From Scleromatobacter sp038243995 (GTDB taxonomy: Bacteria > Pseudomonadota > Gammaproteobacteria > Burkholderiales > Burkholderiaceae_C): 64,000 bases of DNA. Made by a program: the position numbers and the translations under genes. Where the stretch lies: assembly GCA_038243995.1 (NCBI GenBank), contig JBBRTV010000014.1, positions 62,001-126,000 on the forward strand, written 5' to 3'. The notes under the pieces were generated by a model. It was not told where the DNA came from, did no database searches, and worked only from the letters and a program-made list of their open reading frames with translations. Below, piece by piece: positions 7,458 to 17,192 of this stretch (its first letter is position 1; each line of letters opens with the position of its first letter).

Positions 7458-10400
7458 TCAGGTCTCCTGCGGAAGAGGGGCGGGCGGGGCGGCCAGGCGC
7501 GCCTGCCGGAGTTCGCGGCGATGGTGCAGGCGGCGGTGGACGCCGGCGAAGACGACGGGTACGAACAACAGCGTCGAGACCGTCGCGAACAGCAGGCCAC
7601 CGATCACGGCGCGGCCCAGCGGCGCGTTCTGCTCGGCGCCTTCGCCCAGGCCGAGCGCCATCGGGATCATGCCGATGATCATCGCCAGCGCGGTCATCAT
7701 GACGGGGCGCAGGCGCGTCGCGCCGGCTTCGAGCGCGGCGGCTAGCACCGGCACGCTCTCCTGCTGGCGCTGGCGCGCGAACGAGACCATCAGGATCGAG
7801 TTGGCGGTCGCGACTCCCATCGTCATGATGGCGCCCGTGAGCGCCGGCACGCTCAGCGTGGTGCCGGTGATGAACAGCATCCAGGCGATGCCGGCGAGCG
7901 CGGCCGGCAGCGCGGCGACGATGATCAGCGCGTCGATCCACGACTGGAAGTTCACCACCACCAGCAGGTAGACCAGCACGATCGCCATGGCGAGGCCCGT
8001 CAGCAGCCCGACGAACGAGGACTGCATCGTCTGCACCTGGCCGCGCAGGACGACCCGGCTGCCGCGCGGCAGCTGCGCGCGCGTCGCGTCGACCAGCCGG
8101 GTGACCTGCGCCGCGACGCTCGCGAGATCGGTGCCCTGCACGCTGACGAAGACGTCGATGACGGGCTGGATGTTGTAGCGCGACATGATCGCCGGCTGGC
8201 GGCCCGGAGTCGCCTGCACCAGGTTGCCCAGCAGTTGCGTGCCGCCGGCGCCGGCGCCGGCGGCGCCCGTGCCGACCGGCATGCCGAGCAGGGCGTCGAG
8301 CGAGTCGACCTTGTACTGCGGCGTCTGCACCGCGACGTTGTAGACGATGCCGTTGCCCGGATTGAGCCAGAACGCGGGCGAGGTCTGCGAGCTGCCGGAC
8401 AGCGAGATCAGCAGGTTCTGGCCGACGTTGAACGCGCTCAGGCCCACTTGCTGCAGGCGCGCGCGATCCATGGCGAGGTTCAGCGCCGGGGCGTCCTGGC
8501 GCTGGTGCACGTGGGTGTCGACGGCGCCGGGAATCCGCCGGATCTGGCGTGTCAGCAGCGCCGCCAGGCGGGCGTTCTCTTCGATGTTGTTGCCGGTGAA
8601 CTGCACGTCGATCGCCACCGGCAGGCCGAAGTTCAGGATCTGCGTGACGATGTCGGCGGGCTGGAAGAAGAACTCGATGCCGGGAAAGCGCCGCGGCAGT
8701 TCGCGCCGCAGCGCGGTGACGAAGCCGTCGGTGGGCGCGTGGCCTTCCTTGAGCGACAGCTGGATCTCGCCGTCCAGCGTGCCGATCGTGCCGGCGTTGC
8801 TGTAGGAGAGGTTGATGCCGCTGTTGGGAACCCCGAGGTTGTCGAGCACCGTCTCGAGCTGGTCGGCGGGGACGATCTCGCGGATCGCCGCTTCGACCTC
8901 GTCGGCGATGCGCGCGGTCTCCTCGATGCGCGTGCCGGTCGGGGCGCGCAGGTGCAGCCGCACCTGGCCCGAATCGACGCGCGGGAAAAAGTCGCGGCCC
9001 AGCACCGCGAAGAGTCCGCACGACAGGACGCAGAAGGCCATGAAGCCGATGGCGAACGGGCGCCGGTGGGCGAGCAGCACCGACAGCGCGAGCGTGTAGG
9101 CGCGCCGCACGCGCTCGAAGCGGTCGTCGAACGCGCGGTAGACGCGCTGCAGCAGGCCCGGCCTGCCCGCGGACGCCGCGGCCGCCCCGGGCCCGTGGTT
9201 GCCGCGCATGAGCAGCATCACCAGCGTGGGCACCAGCGTGCGCGAGAGGAGTTAGGACGCCGCCATGGCGAACACGACGGCCTCGGCCATCGGCACGAAC
9301 AGGAAGCGCGCGACCCCCGACAGGAAGAACATCGGCACGAACACGATGCAGATGCACACCGTCGAGACGAAGGCCGGCACGCCGATCTCGCCCGCGCCGA
9401 CGACGATCGCCTCTTCCAGCGCGGTGCCCAGGTGCAGGTGGCGTTCGATGTTCTCGATCGTCACGATGGCCTGGTCGACCAGTACGCCGACCGACAGCGC
9501 GAGCCCGCCGAGCGTCATGAGGTTCAGCGTTTCGCCGAGCAGCTGCAACGCGATCACCGAGCTGAGGATGGACAGCGGGATCGTCAACGCGATGACCAGC
9601 GTGCTGCGCCAGTTGCCGAGGAACAGCAGCACCATCGCGGCCGTCAGGCCGGCGGCGATCAAGGCCTCGATCGCGACGCCGGCCACGGCCGCCTTCACGA
9701 ACACCGACTGGTCGAACAAGGTCTTGACCGTGATCTCCCTGGGCATGATCTCGGCGACGCGCGGCAGCAGGGCGCGCAGGTTGGACATGATGTCGAGCGT
9801 GGAAGCGCCGCCGTTCTTCAGCACCGACAACAGCACGCCGCGCGCGCCGTCCTGGCGCACGATGTTGGTCTGCGGCGCGAAGCCGTTGCGCACGAACGCG
9901 ACGTCGCCGATCGTGGTCGTGACGCCGGCCGCGGTGCGCACTGGCAGGTCGTTGAGCGCGGCGATGGTGTCGGTCGAGCCGTTGAGCCTGACGGTGTATT
10001 CGGTCGACCCGAACTTCGCCGTGCCCGACGGCAGGATCAGGTTTTGCAGGTTGATCGCGTTGACCACGTCCGACGGCGACAGCCCGCGCGCCTGCAGCGC
10101 CTGGGTGTCGAGGTCGACGGAGACCAGCGGATTCTTGCCACCGTACGGAAACGGGATGGCGACGCCGGGGATGTTGATGAGCTGCGGTCGCAGGATGTTG
10201 ATCGCGGCGTCGAACATCGACTGTTCCGGCAGCGTCGGGCTCGACAGGCCGAGCTGCACGACCGGGATGCTCGACGCCGAGTACTTGATGATCAGCGGCG
10301 GCGTGATGCCTGGCGGCAGCTGGCGCAATTGCGCCTGCTCGATCGACACCGTCTGGGCGAGCGCGGTCTGGATGTTGGCGGTCGGCTGGAAGAACACCTT

Positions 10401-10676
10401 GATGATCGCGATGCCTGGCAGCGTCTGCGACTCGATGTGCTCGATGTCGGAGACGGTGGTCGTCAGGCTGCGCTCGTTGGTGGCCGTGATGCGCTGGCCC
10501 ATCTCCTGCGCCGACAGGCCGTTGTAGCTCCAGATGATGCTGATCACCGGGATGTTGATCTCGGGGAGGATGTCCGTGGGCATCTTCATCAGCGCGAACG
10601 GCGTCGCGAGCACGATCAGCATCGCCATGACGATGAACGTGTAGGGCCGGCGCAGCGCGAGCTGGATCAGGTTCAT
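7458..10676 (-). pseudogene. RND efflux permease (HAE1-like), broken by an in-frame TAA
   Basis: Inner-membrane proton-driven drug pump, full length 1072 codons if read through. The first part (474 residues from the ATG at 10676) has TM1, the first porter domain and TM2 to TM6. It then meets TAA at 9254-9252, exactly where relatives have Tyr (here FAMAAS, stop, LLSRTLVPTLV). The second part runs in the same frame to 7458 with a second porter domain and TM7-TM12, so one base change (TAC or TAT to TAA) explains the break. Neither fragment shows decay otherwise, so it is a recent mutation, a phase-variable state or a sequencing error. In TM4 the usual Asp-Asp pair is Asp401-Gln402. The pump opens the operon that continues with the adaptor and channel. 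Confidence 0.88.
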
Positions 10677-10871
10677 TGGACGGTCGTCGTTTCGCGGGTC
10701 GGTCGAGCCGGACATGATAGTGAGCCGAGCCCGATGCGCGCCGGCGGGTGCCGCATGCCCTTCGGCGCGAGTCGGCGGAGGGCCCGCGGCCGGCGAGTGA
10801 CTTGAAGCATCGAATTGCACGGGTGCAAGCCGCAAGTCGATTCGAGCAGTGCGCCCCTTGGCGGAGGAAGC

Positions 10872-11903
10872 CTACTGGACGACAAGCTCCACGCGCCGGT
10901 TGCGTGCGCGGCCGTCCGCCGTCGCGTTCGACGCGACCGGCGCGGCGTTGGCGGCGCCGAACGGCCGCAGGCGCGCCGCGGCAACGCCGTACTCATGCGA
11001 CAGCGCCGACACAATGGCCTCGGCACGGTGCTGCGACAGCGCGAGATTGGTGTCGAACTCGCCCTGGCTGTCGGTATGTCCGACGATCAGCACTTTCAGC
11101 GCGGGCTGCGACTTCAGGATCTTGGCCATTTCCGCGAGCTGAGGCTTCGCGTCGGCGCGGATCTCGGCCTTGCCGATGTCGAAATTGACACCGTAGATCG
11201 CCATCTTGCCCTCCGCCTTCAGGCCGCTGGCAATCACCTCGGCCGTCGCGAGGGCGACCTTGCCGGCCTCCATGGCCTTGGGCTCGATGAAGTCCAGGAC
11301 GGTGCCGGTGCCTTCTTTCGCGCCTTCGACGGTCAGCACGGTGACCCAGGTCGTGGCGCCACCCTTGTCGATCCTGAACAGGGCGTGGTACTCGTCGCCA
11401 GCGGCGTTCATCGCCGAAAAGGCCATCGGGAGCTTGCTCCTGGGGCCGGGGGCGGACGCGAGCCAGTCGGTGTAGTCGCCCTGCAGGTTGCCGGCGTCGT
11501 GGGCGCAATGCTCGCTGGCGCTGCAGGAGATCACCTTCCTGCCGCCGGCGGCGACCAGCGCGGACTCGTAGTTGCGCTGCACCTCCAGCGCGGTCTTGCC
11601 GGCCGGGGCGAGGAAGACGAAGCGTTCGCGCGCGCCCTCCACGGTCTGCACCTGCATCCACTTGCCGCCCTTGCGTTCGTAACTGGTGGGTACCGGCACG
11701 CTCGCGAACGCGTCGTCCTCGAACGCCACGAGACGGGATCCCTGGTAGCGGGTGACGAACGGAGGCTCCTTCGCGCCCGGCGCATCCTGGGCGGCGGCCA
11801 GGCGCGGCGCCAACGACGTGGATGCAAGGAAGGCGAGCAGGCTGGCGTGGATGGCGGCGCGCGCGCGGGCGGCGGAGGACTTCGGCGGATTCGATCTTTT
11901 CAT
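10872..11903 (-). CDS. OmpA-family protein with peptidoglycan-binding domain
   Basis: 343-residue exported protein that probably anchors the envelope to peptidoglycan. The start MKRSNPPKSS leads into a signal peptide ending near RLAAA-QDAPG; an upstream in-frame ATG is rejected because it would bury the signal. A central region of unknown fold follows, repeating KGG-containing stretches and containing a pair of Cys (SCSASEHCAH). The C-terminal 115 residues are an OmpA domain: YGVNFDIGKAEIRADA, then VGHTDSQGEFDTNLALSQHR and NRRVEL, which carry the Asp and Arg that bind diaminopimelate. The central region resembles proteins annotated as DUF4892 with OmpA, a tentative reading. It is monocistronic by spacing. 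Confidence 0.85.
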   Translation of the reverse strand: MKRSNPPKSSAARARAAIHASLLAFLASTSLAPRLAAAQDAPGAKEPPFVTRYQGSRLVAFEDDAFASVPVPTSYERKGGKWMQVQTVEGARERFVFLAPAGKTALEVQRNYESALVAAGGRKVISCSASEHCAHDAGNLQGDYTDWLASAPGPRSKLPMAFSAMNAAGDEYHALFRIDKGGATTWVTVLTVEGAKEGTGTVLDFIEPKAMEAGKVALATAEVIASGLKAEGKMAIYGVNFDIGKAEIRADAKPQLAEMAKILKSQPALKVLIVGHTDSQGEFDTNLALSQHRAEAIVSALSHEYGVAAARLRPFGAANAAPVASNATADGRARNRRVELVVQ

Positions 11904-12028
11904 GGGTTTGCGCAAAGCAGTCGAGTTGACGTCGGCGCGATCATAGGAGCTGCGCGCGATCACGCGCGACGGCAAGCATCGGCCGATCGCCGGGGCGCCG
12001 GGTGTCGATGCGCATGGCGGATTCGTGC

Positions 12029-13201
12029 TCAGCATCTCAGGCGTTTGCAAGCGGCTTCGTCGAGCCACGCGGCCAGGCGGTCGGGCGACCAGCCTTCCTG
12101 CAGGGCGCGCCGGGTCGTGGCCTGCGGGCTTTCGGGTGCAAGACCGTCCAGCGGCGGATCGCGATCCAGGTTGGTGGGAAACGCATAGCCTTCGGCGCTG
12201 GCCGCCACGACACGATCCAGGTCGGCGCGGTCGAGTACGCCCTCGCGTCCCATCGCCAGCAAGCGGGGATACAGCACGCGCGTCATGCGGTCGCGATTCA
12301 CCGATTCCATCGCGCGTCCGAACGCCGACGACACCTGCAGCAGATTGGCCATGCGCTGGATGTCACGCGATCGATTCTCGCCGGCGGCATGCAGCAGCGC
12401 CGGATTGAAGAACACCGCATCGCCCTTGGCCAGCGGCAATTGCACCCGGCGTTCCTCGAAATGGCGACGGAAATCTTGGCGCTCGGCCAACAGGTAGCCG
12501 TGCAGGTATTTCTGGGAATGCGGCAGGTAGAGGGTCGGGCCGCTCTCCGTCGGCATGTCCACGTGCGCGACAGCGCCTTGCAGCGTCAGCAGGGGAGACA
12601 GCCGATGCACGTGCGAGGGATAGCGCTGCGCCTGCCCGGGTGAGCAGAAGCCGAGGTGGAAGTCGCGATGCGGCGTCTGGGCCGCGCCGCCCGGACGCAC
12701 GTTGTTCACCTGCGAGGTCATCTGGTAGGCCGGCCCCAGCCAGGCTTCGCTGGCGAGCGCGAGCATGTCGTTGGCGTAGTAGCGCGCGAACGCGACCGGA
12801 TCGAGCAGGCACAGCTTCTCGAGCGCATTCCAGACCCGGTCGTTGGCGCCCGCCTTGGCGAAGTGATCGCCACGGCTGCCGGTGTCGCGTTCGCTTTCGA
12901 TGATCTCCTTGAAGCACGCGGTGACGTCGTCGACCACCGGCGCCGCGAGCGCACCCCGCAGCACCAGGATGCCCGGGCCGCCGTCCCAGACGTCGGCCCA
13001 CTCGCTCGCCAGCGCCTGACGGAATGTCTCGTCGTCGCGCAGACGCGGACGCAGGGCCGCGCAGTCGTAGACGGGCACGTCGTGCAGCAGGCGCGCCGCG
13101 TTCGGACACGCGGCGGGATCGGTGCGCTTATCGAGGAGGGCACGGAAGTCGTCGAGGCGCGCGTCGGCCGGGCGCAGCCAGCGAGTGCCGGGTGGATGCA
13201 T
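12029..13201 (-). CDS. phytanoyl-CoA dioxygenase (PhyH) family protein
   Basis: 390-residue Fe(II)/2-oxoglutarate dioxygenase-like protein. The facial triad is visible as HxD in TPHRDFHLGF and a distal His in NPALLHAAGENRS, followed by the Arg that would bind 2-oxoglutarate. The family hydroxylates substrates from phytanoyl-CoA to amino acids and natural products, so the substrate is not predictable. It is longer than minimal PhyH proteins (about 280-300) because of an N-terminal extension and a C-terminal helical region (DRADLDRVVAASAEGYAF). The ATG at 13201 has GGAGA upstream and is preferred to an ATG 41 codons earlier. It lies between OmpA and the ATC-hydrolase gene with gaps of 125 and 180 bases, so is probably transcribed alone. 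Confidence 0.82.
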   Translation of the reverse strand: MHPPGTRWLRPADARLDDFRALLDKRTDPAACPNAARLLHDVPVYDCAALRPRLRDDETFRQALASEWADVWDGGPGILVLRGALAAPVVDDVTACFKEIIESERDTGSRGDHFAKAGANDRVWNALEKLCLLDPVAFARYYANDMLALASEAWLGPAYQMTSQVNNVRPGGAAQTPHRDFHLGFCSPGQAQRYPSHVHRLSPLLTLQGAVAHVDMPTESGPTLYLPHSQKYLHGYLLAERQDFRRHFEERRVQLPLAKGDAVFFNPALLHAAGENRSRDIQRMANLLQVSSAFGRAMESVNRDRMTRVLYPRLLAMGREGVLDRADLDRVVAASAEGYAFPTNLDRDPPLDGLAPESPQATTRRALQEGWSPDRLAAWLDEAACKRLRC

Positions 13202-13381
13202 GGCGTCTCCATCGTTCTGGTCTTGATCGAGTGTAGGGTCGGCGGTGCCGCGGCGCGATGGGCGAATACCTCGAGACACCGCGGGAAGACCGCGGAATCC
13301 GGCCATTGCCGTCGGCCGCGACAACAGTGCGGACGGCGACCCGCAGGTCTTCTTCGAGGCGTGCCTGAGCCCGCTTCGACC

Positions 13382-14101
13382 TCAGCCGCCTTCCTCCTGC
13401 GCGCCCTGGCCCGGACTCCCGTCGCGCTCGCCCGTGGCCGGGGAGCGCGGCGGGCGCGCGTCGACCGCGTGCCAGCGGAAGTCGCACAGCGTGCCGCCGT
13501 CGGCCAGGGTCTGCGTGCGCACCAGGCGGATGCCCCACGATGCGGACAGGCGTCGCTCGAGCGAGCACAGGCTGTGCACGGCGACGTCGGACAGGTCTTC
13601 GGCGGCGAACTGGCGCGCGATCGGACAGCGCAGGCAGTCGAAGCCCGCGCGTCCCGGCTCGCGCGGCAGCTCGCGCCAGGCAAAATCGGGCGCGGAGAAG
13701 AACAGCGTGCGGAAGTGCCGCATCGCGGCCCGCGTGCGTGCCAGGCGGCTGCGCCCGGGCCACCAGGCCAGCGCCCAGGCGATGCTGCCGATGACGCGGA
13801 ACGGATCCCACATCAGGTTGCGCAGCACGCCGCGGGCAACCTCGGGCGACTGGCCGCGCGACAGCAGCGCGCGATAGACCGCGAGCGCCAGCGTCGCCCA
13901 GCGCTGCACGAGTCCGGCCCCCAGGCTGCGCGACGGCGCCAGGGTGGCCAGGCGCACCGCATAGTCGCGCCAGACCCGCGCCATCACGCCGTCGGCGGCC
14001 AGTTGGCCGAACTGGGCCGCGAGCGCGCGCTCCCAGCGCCGGCCGACCAGCGCGCGGTCGATGGCCCAGGCGCAGCGGCGCGCGAGGCTCAGGCGGGCCA
14101 T
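13382..14101 (-). CDS. L-2-amino-thiazoline-4-carboxylate hydrolase family protein
   Basis: 239-residue protein resembling the ATC-hydrolase family (PF14196). The diagnostic C-terminal block is present: FDCLRCPIARQF, then VHSLCSLERR and GGTLCDFRWH, giving four Cys in the order expected for this group. The family takes its name from an enzyme that converts 2-amino-thiazoline-4-carboxylate to a cysteine derivative, but most members have unknown substrates. The N-terminal 130 residues are helical and basic. The ATG at 14101 lies inside the end of a 32-codon HAD-like reading frame, so translation may be coupled to it. It sits downstream of thyA-folA on the same strand and could be the last gene of that operon. 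Confidence 0.65.
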   Translation of the reverse strand: MARLSLARRCAWAIDRALVGRRWERALAAQFGQLAADGVMARVWRDYAVRLATLAPSRSLGAGLVQRWATLALAVYRALLSRGQSPEVARGVLRNLMWDPFRVIGSIAWALAWWPGRSRLARTRAAMRHFRTLFFSAPDFAWRELPREPGRAGFDCLRCPIARQFAAEDLSDVAVHSLCSLERRLSASWGIRLVRTQTLADGGTLCDFRWHAVDARPPRSPATGERDGSPGQGAQEEGG

Positions 14102-14187
14102 GCGAGCCTGTCGCTCGAGCGAACCATGGCTCCGGGCGGATCGCTCGAGGTGCCGTCGATGTCGAACACGAGGACGACGTGGCGCAT
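14089..14187 (-). pseudogene. 32-codon HAD-phosphatase N-terminal remnant
   Basis: A short reading frame that starts seven bases after the folA stop and reads MRHVVLVFDIDGTSSD before ending after 32 codons. FDIDGT is HAD motif I (DxDxT), which normally opens a protein of over 200 residues with FDIDGTL. Here the frame stops at 14089-14091 and overlaps the start of the ATC-hydrolase gene by 13 bases. Either a HAD phosphatase gene was truncated by a deletion that joined it to the next gene, or the frame is kept as a short leader that couples translation. The motif could also be chance in a short frame. Confidence 0.45.
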
Positions 14188-14194
14188 GGCGTCT

Positions 14195-14713
14195 TCAGGC
14201 GGTCGCGTGCGCACGGCCGTAGGTGACGAAGGCGAAGTCGAAATCGTTGGGCGGCGCGGCGCGATGCGCTTCGCGCGCGACTTCGATGAAATCGGCGCGC
14301 GACCAGTCGGGGAAGCGGGCGTCGCCTGCGAACTCGCGGTCGATCTCTGTCAGCATCAGCTCGTCCGCGGCGGGCAGGGCGAGCGCGTAGAGCGCGGCGC
14401 CGCCGATGACGAAGACGCGCTCGCCCGCGCTGGCGGCACGCGCGCGGGCGAGCGCGTCGTCCAGCGAATGCGCGACCACCGCGCCGTCGGCCCGCCAGCC
14501 GGGCTGCCGGGTGACGACGATGTTGGTGCGCTCCGGCAGGGGGCGGAAGCGGGCGGGAATCGAGTCCCAGGTCTTGCGGCCCATGATCACGGGATGGCCG
14601 ATGGTGGCGCGGCGGAAGAACTTCAGGTCTTCCGGCAGGCGCCACAGCAGGTCGTCGGCGTGGCCGATCACGCCGTTGCGCGAGACGGCGGCGATGATGA
14701 TCAACGACGTCAT
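14195..14713 (-). CDS. folA: dihydrofolate reductase
   Basis: 172-residue DHFR, which reduces dihydrofolate with NADPH and regenerates tetrahydrofolate after thymidylate synthesis. Visible hallmarks are the N-terminal IIAAVSRNGVIGHADDLLWR with the LPEDL active-site Asp/Glu position, GRKTWDSIP (cofactor-binding Arg/Thr), and FVIGGAALYALAL (the GG motif of the nucleotide site). The length matches the chromosomal family (about 160-175). The ATG at 14713 overlaps the thyA stop as ATGA, so it is translationally coupled to thyA, the usual pairing. It is the trimethoprim target. Confidence 0.97.
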   Translation of the reverse strand: MTSLIIIAAVSRNGVIGHADDLLWRLPEDLKFFRRATIGHPVIMGRKTWDSIPARFRPLPERTNIVVTRQPGWRADGAVVAHSLDDALARARAASAGERVFVIGGAALYALALPAADELMLTEIDREFAGDARFPDWSRADFIEVAREAHRAAPPNDFDFAFVTYGRAHATA

Positions 14714-15540
14714 ACCGCCACCGGCGCCTTGATGGCCGGATGGTGCTGGTAGTCGAGCACCTCGAAGTCGTCGAACTCGTAGTCGAGGATGGAGGCCGGG
14801 CGGCGGCGGAGCTTGAGCGTGGGGTACGGGAAGGGCGTGCGTTCGAGCTGGGTGTCGACCTGGGTCGCGTGGTTGGCGTAGATGTGGCAGTCGCCGCCCG
14901 TCCAGATGAAGTCGCCGACGTCGAGCTCGCATTGCTGGGCCAGCATGTGCGTCAGCAGCGCGTAGCTCGCGATGTTGAAGGGCACGCCCAGGAAGATGTC
15001 GGCGCTGCGCTGGTAGAGCTGGCAGGAAAGCTTGCCGCGGCCGCCGGTCGTGTCGGCCGGCGCCACGTAGAACTGGAAGAACGCGTGGCACGGCATCAGC
15101 GCCATCTTCGAGAGATCGGCCACGTTCCAGGCGCTGACGATGATGCGGCGCGAGTCCGGGTCGGCTTTCAGCTGCCGGACGACTTCCGCGATCTGGTCGA
15201 TGTGCCCGCCGTCTGGCGTCGGCCACGAGCGCCATTGCACGCCGTAGACCGGGCCGAGGTCGCCATCGGCGCGCGCCCATTCGTCCCAGATCGTGCAGCC
15301 GCGTTCCTGCAGCCAGGCGACGTTGGCGTCGCCGCGCAGGAACCACAACAGCTCGAGGATGATGGACTTCAGGTGCACCTTCTTCGTCGTCACCAGCGGG
15401 AAGCCTTCGGCGAGGTCGAAGCGCATCTGGTGGCCGAACACGCTGGTCGTGCCGGTGCCGGTGCGGTCGGCCTTGAAGCGCCCGTGGTCGCGCACCAGGC
15501 GCATGAAGTCTTCGTATTGCGAGCGGACGGGGCGGGTCAT
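14710..15540 (-). CDS. thyA: thymidylate synthase
   Basis: 276-residue ThyA, which methylates dUMP to dTMP using methylene-tetrahydrofolate and yields dihydrofolate for FolA next to it. The catalytic Cys lies in ALMPCHAFFQFYV; DRTGTGT near the N-terminus is the phosphate-binding Arg loop, and GDCHIYANH plus the RRPASILDYEFDD region complete the dUMP and folate pockets. It is slightly longer than the E. coli enzyme (264) because of a short insert near GRGKLS. It heads the thyA-folA unit, and 281 bases without a gene separate it from the divergent acyltransferase gene. Confidence 0.98.
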   Translation of the reverse strand: MTRPVRSQYEDFMRLVRDHGRFKADRTGTGTTSVFGHQMRFDLAEGFPLVTTKKVHLKSIILELLWFLRGDANVAWLQERGCTIWDEWARADGDLGPVYGVQWRSWPTPDGGHIDQIAEVVRQLKADPDSRRIIVSAWNVADLSKMALMPCHAFFQFYVAPADTTGGRGKLSCQLYQRSADIFLGVPFNIASYALLTHMLAQQCELDVGDFIWTGGDCHIYANHATQVDTQLERTPFPYPTLKLRRRPASILDYEFDDFEVLDYQHHPAIKAPVAV

Positions 15541-15821
15541 GCAGGGATTTTAGGGGAGGGCGCCACCTTCTTCTCGAGCAGGCGCGGGAAGACCCGGCGC
15601 AGCGGCGTGGCGACACGGCGTGATTGACGCCCATGCGCAGCGGAAGTCGACGCTGCGGGATGCTTGAGGGCTTGGCTGGCGGCATCCGCGGACGGTCAGG
15701 CCCCGGCCCCGCGTGGCGATCGGGGAGGCCCAGGTGCCCTGGGGTCTCGCCTCGGAAAAGATGCGTTTTCAGCCGCGGGCGCGCCTCCTAGAATCGATCG
15801 CTCTGAACCGGTTCCATTCGC

Positions 15822-17036
15822 ATGTCCCCAATTTCTCTGCGCACCGCTGGCCTCGATACGCTCCGAGCCCTGGCCATCACCCTGGTGTTTCTCTATCACT
15901 ACCTGTGCTTCGTGAGCGACAGTCCGTCGTTCGGTTGGGCCAGCGAAGTCGGCTGGACGGGAGTCGACCTGTTCTTCGTCCTCAGCGGCTATCTGATTTC
16001 AAACCAGCTGTTCAAGGGAATCGCCGCGGGCCGGGTCGTTTCCACGAGCCGGTTCTACCTGCGACGCGCATTCCGGACCCTGCCCGTCTTCTGGCTGGTG
16101 CTCGCCGTCTATTGGCTATTCCCCGCAGACGTGGGCGGCAAGGCGCCGCAGCCGCTCTGGCGCTTCCTCACCTTCACGCAAAACATCGGCCTGCAGCCTG
16201 GAACGGCCTTCTCCCACGCCTGGTCGCTGAGCATCGAGGAACAGTTCTACCTGGTACTGCCGCTTGTCCTGGCCGCAGGCGCGAGCCTGGCCGGCGCCCG
16301 GCTACTGCGGTGGGTGCCCTCGCGGCGCATGGCTTGGGTGCTGCTGGCGACGATGGTGGGCGTGGGCATGGCCGCGCGGGCAGCGATGTGGTTCGTCTAC
16401 GGACGCAAGTCCGGCGGGCATGTCGACGGGTACATGACCGCCATCTATTACTCCACGCCCTGCAGGTTCGACGAGTTCGCGCCTGGCATCGCGGTGGCCA
16501 TGCTCAAGAACTTCCACCCGGAGCGCTGGGCCCGGATGATGGCGCGCGGCAACTGGTTTCTCGGCGTCGGGTCGGCGGCGGCGCTGGCCATGCTCGTCCT
16601 GGCCGGCAACAACTGGGTGAAGAACTACGGCTATCCGTTTTTCATGACCGCCTGCGGCTATTCGCTGCTCGCCATGGCGTTCGCGCTCCTGGTGGTGGCC
16701 GCCCTCAGCCCGCGCACCGCCTTGCATCGGATGCACATACCGGGGGCGGAATGGATCGCACTCTGGTCGTATTCGATCTACCTCTCCCATCGACCGCTGG
16801 CGAACGTGCTCGTCGGATGGATGAAGCCGTTCGACCTGTCCGACTGGACGCAGTTCGGCATCGTCGCCGTCGCCTGCGTGGGCACGGGGGCGCTGCTCTA
16901 CAGACTCGTCGAGGCGCCGTTCATGGCGCTGCGCGACCGATGGGTGCCGTCGGATTTCGTGCCCGCGCAAGCCCTTTCGGGCTGCAGCGGGGCCTCGACC
17001 GATCGCGCCGCGCTCGCGATCGAGGCCCCGCGGTAA
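15822..17036 (+). CDS. acyltransferase family 3 membrane protein (OafA/YrhL-like)
   Basis: 404-residue integral membrane acyltransferase of the kind that O-acetylates surface polysaccharides, peptidoglycan or lipids. The N-terminus has the signature LDTLRALAITLVFLYHYLCF with the catalytic His, then DLFFVLSGYLIS and RRAFRTLP, followed by SLSIEEQFYLVLPLVL and about ten hydrophobic segments. No C-terminal SGNH domain is present, so it would act alone. The substrate cannot be read from sequence, and no glycan genes are adjacent. No clear Shine-Dalgarno site precedes the ATG; MSPISLRTAGLDTLRA is the best start by family length. Confidence 0.9.
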   Translation: MSPISLRTAGLDTLRALAITLVFLYHYLCFVSDSPSFGWASEVGWTGVDLFFVLSGYLISNQLFKGIAAGRVVSTSRFYLRRAFRTLPVFWLVLAVYWLFPADVGGKAPQPLWRFLTFTQNIGLQPGTAFSHAWSLSIEEQFYLVLPLVLAAGASLAGARLLRWVPSRRMAWVLLATMVGVGMAARAAMWFVYGRKSGGHVDGYMTAIYYSTPCRFDEFAPGIAVAMLKNFHPERWARMMARGNWFLGVGSAAALAMLVLAGNNWVKNYGYPFFMTACGYSLLAMAFALLVVAALSPRTALHRMHIPGAEWIALWSYSIYLSHRPLANVLVGWMKPFDLSDWTQFGIVAVACVGTGALLYRLVEAPFMALRDRWVPSDFVPAQALSGCSGASTDRAALAIEAPR

Positions 17037-17192
17037 GGGGCAATATGCCGGATCGGGCGAAGCCCGGCCAATGGCGTTCCGGTCATCCGCGTCGCGCCGC
17101 TTTCATGCGCTTGTCACCGGCGTCTGTCACAGGCGTTTCATTTTTCGAGGCGAGCATCGCTGGTTGCAAAACTCGTTGGGTGGTCATTTCTC

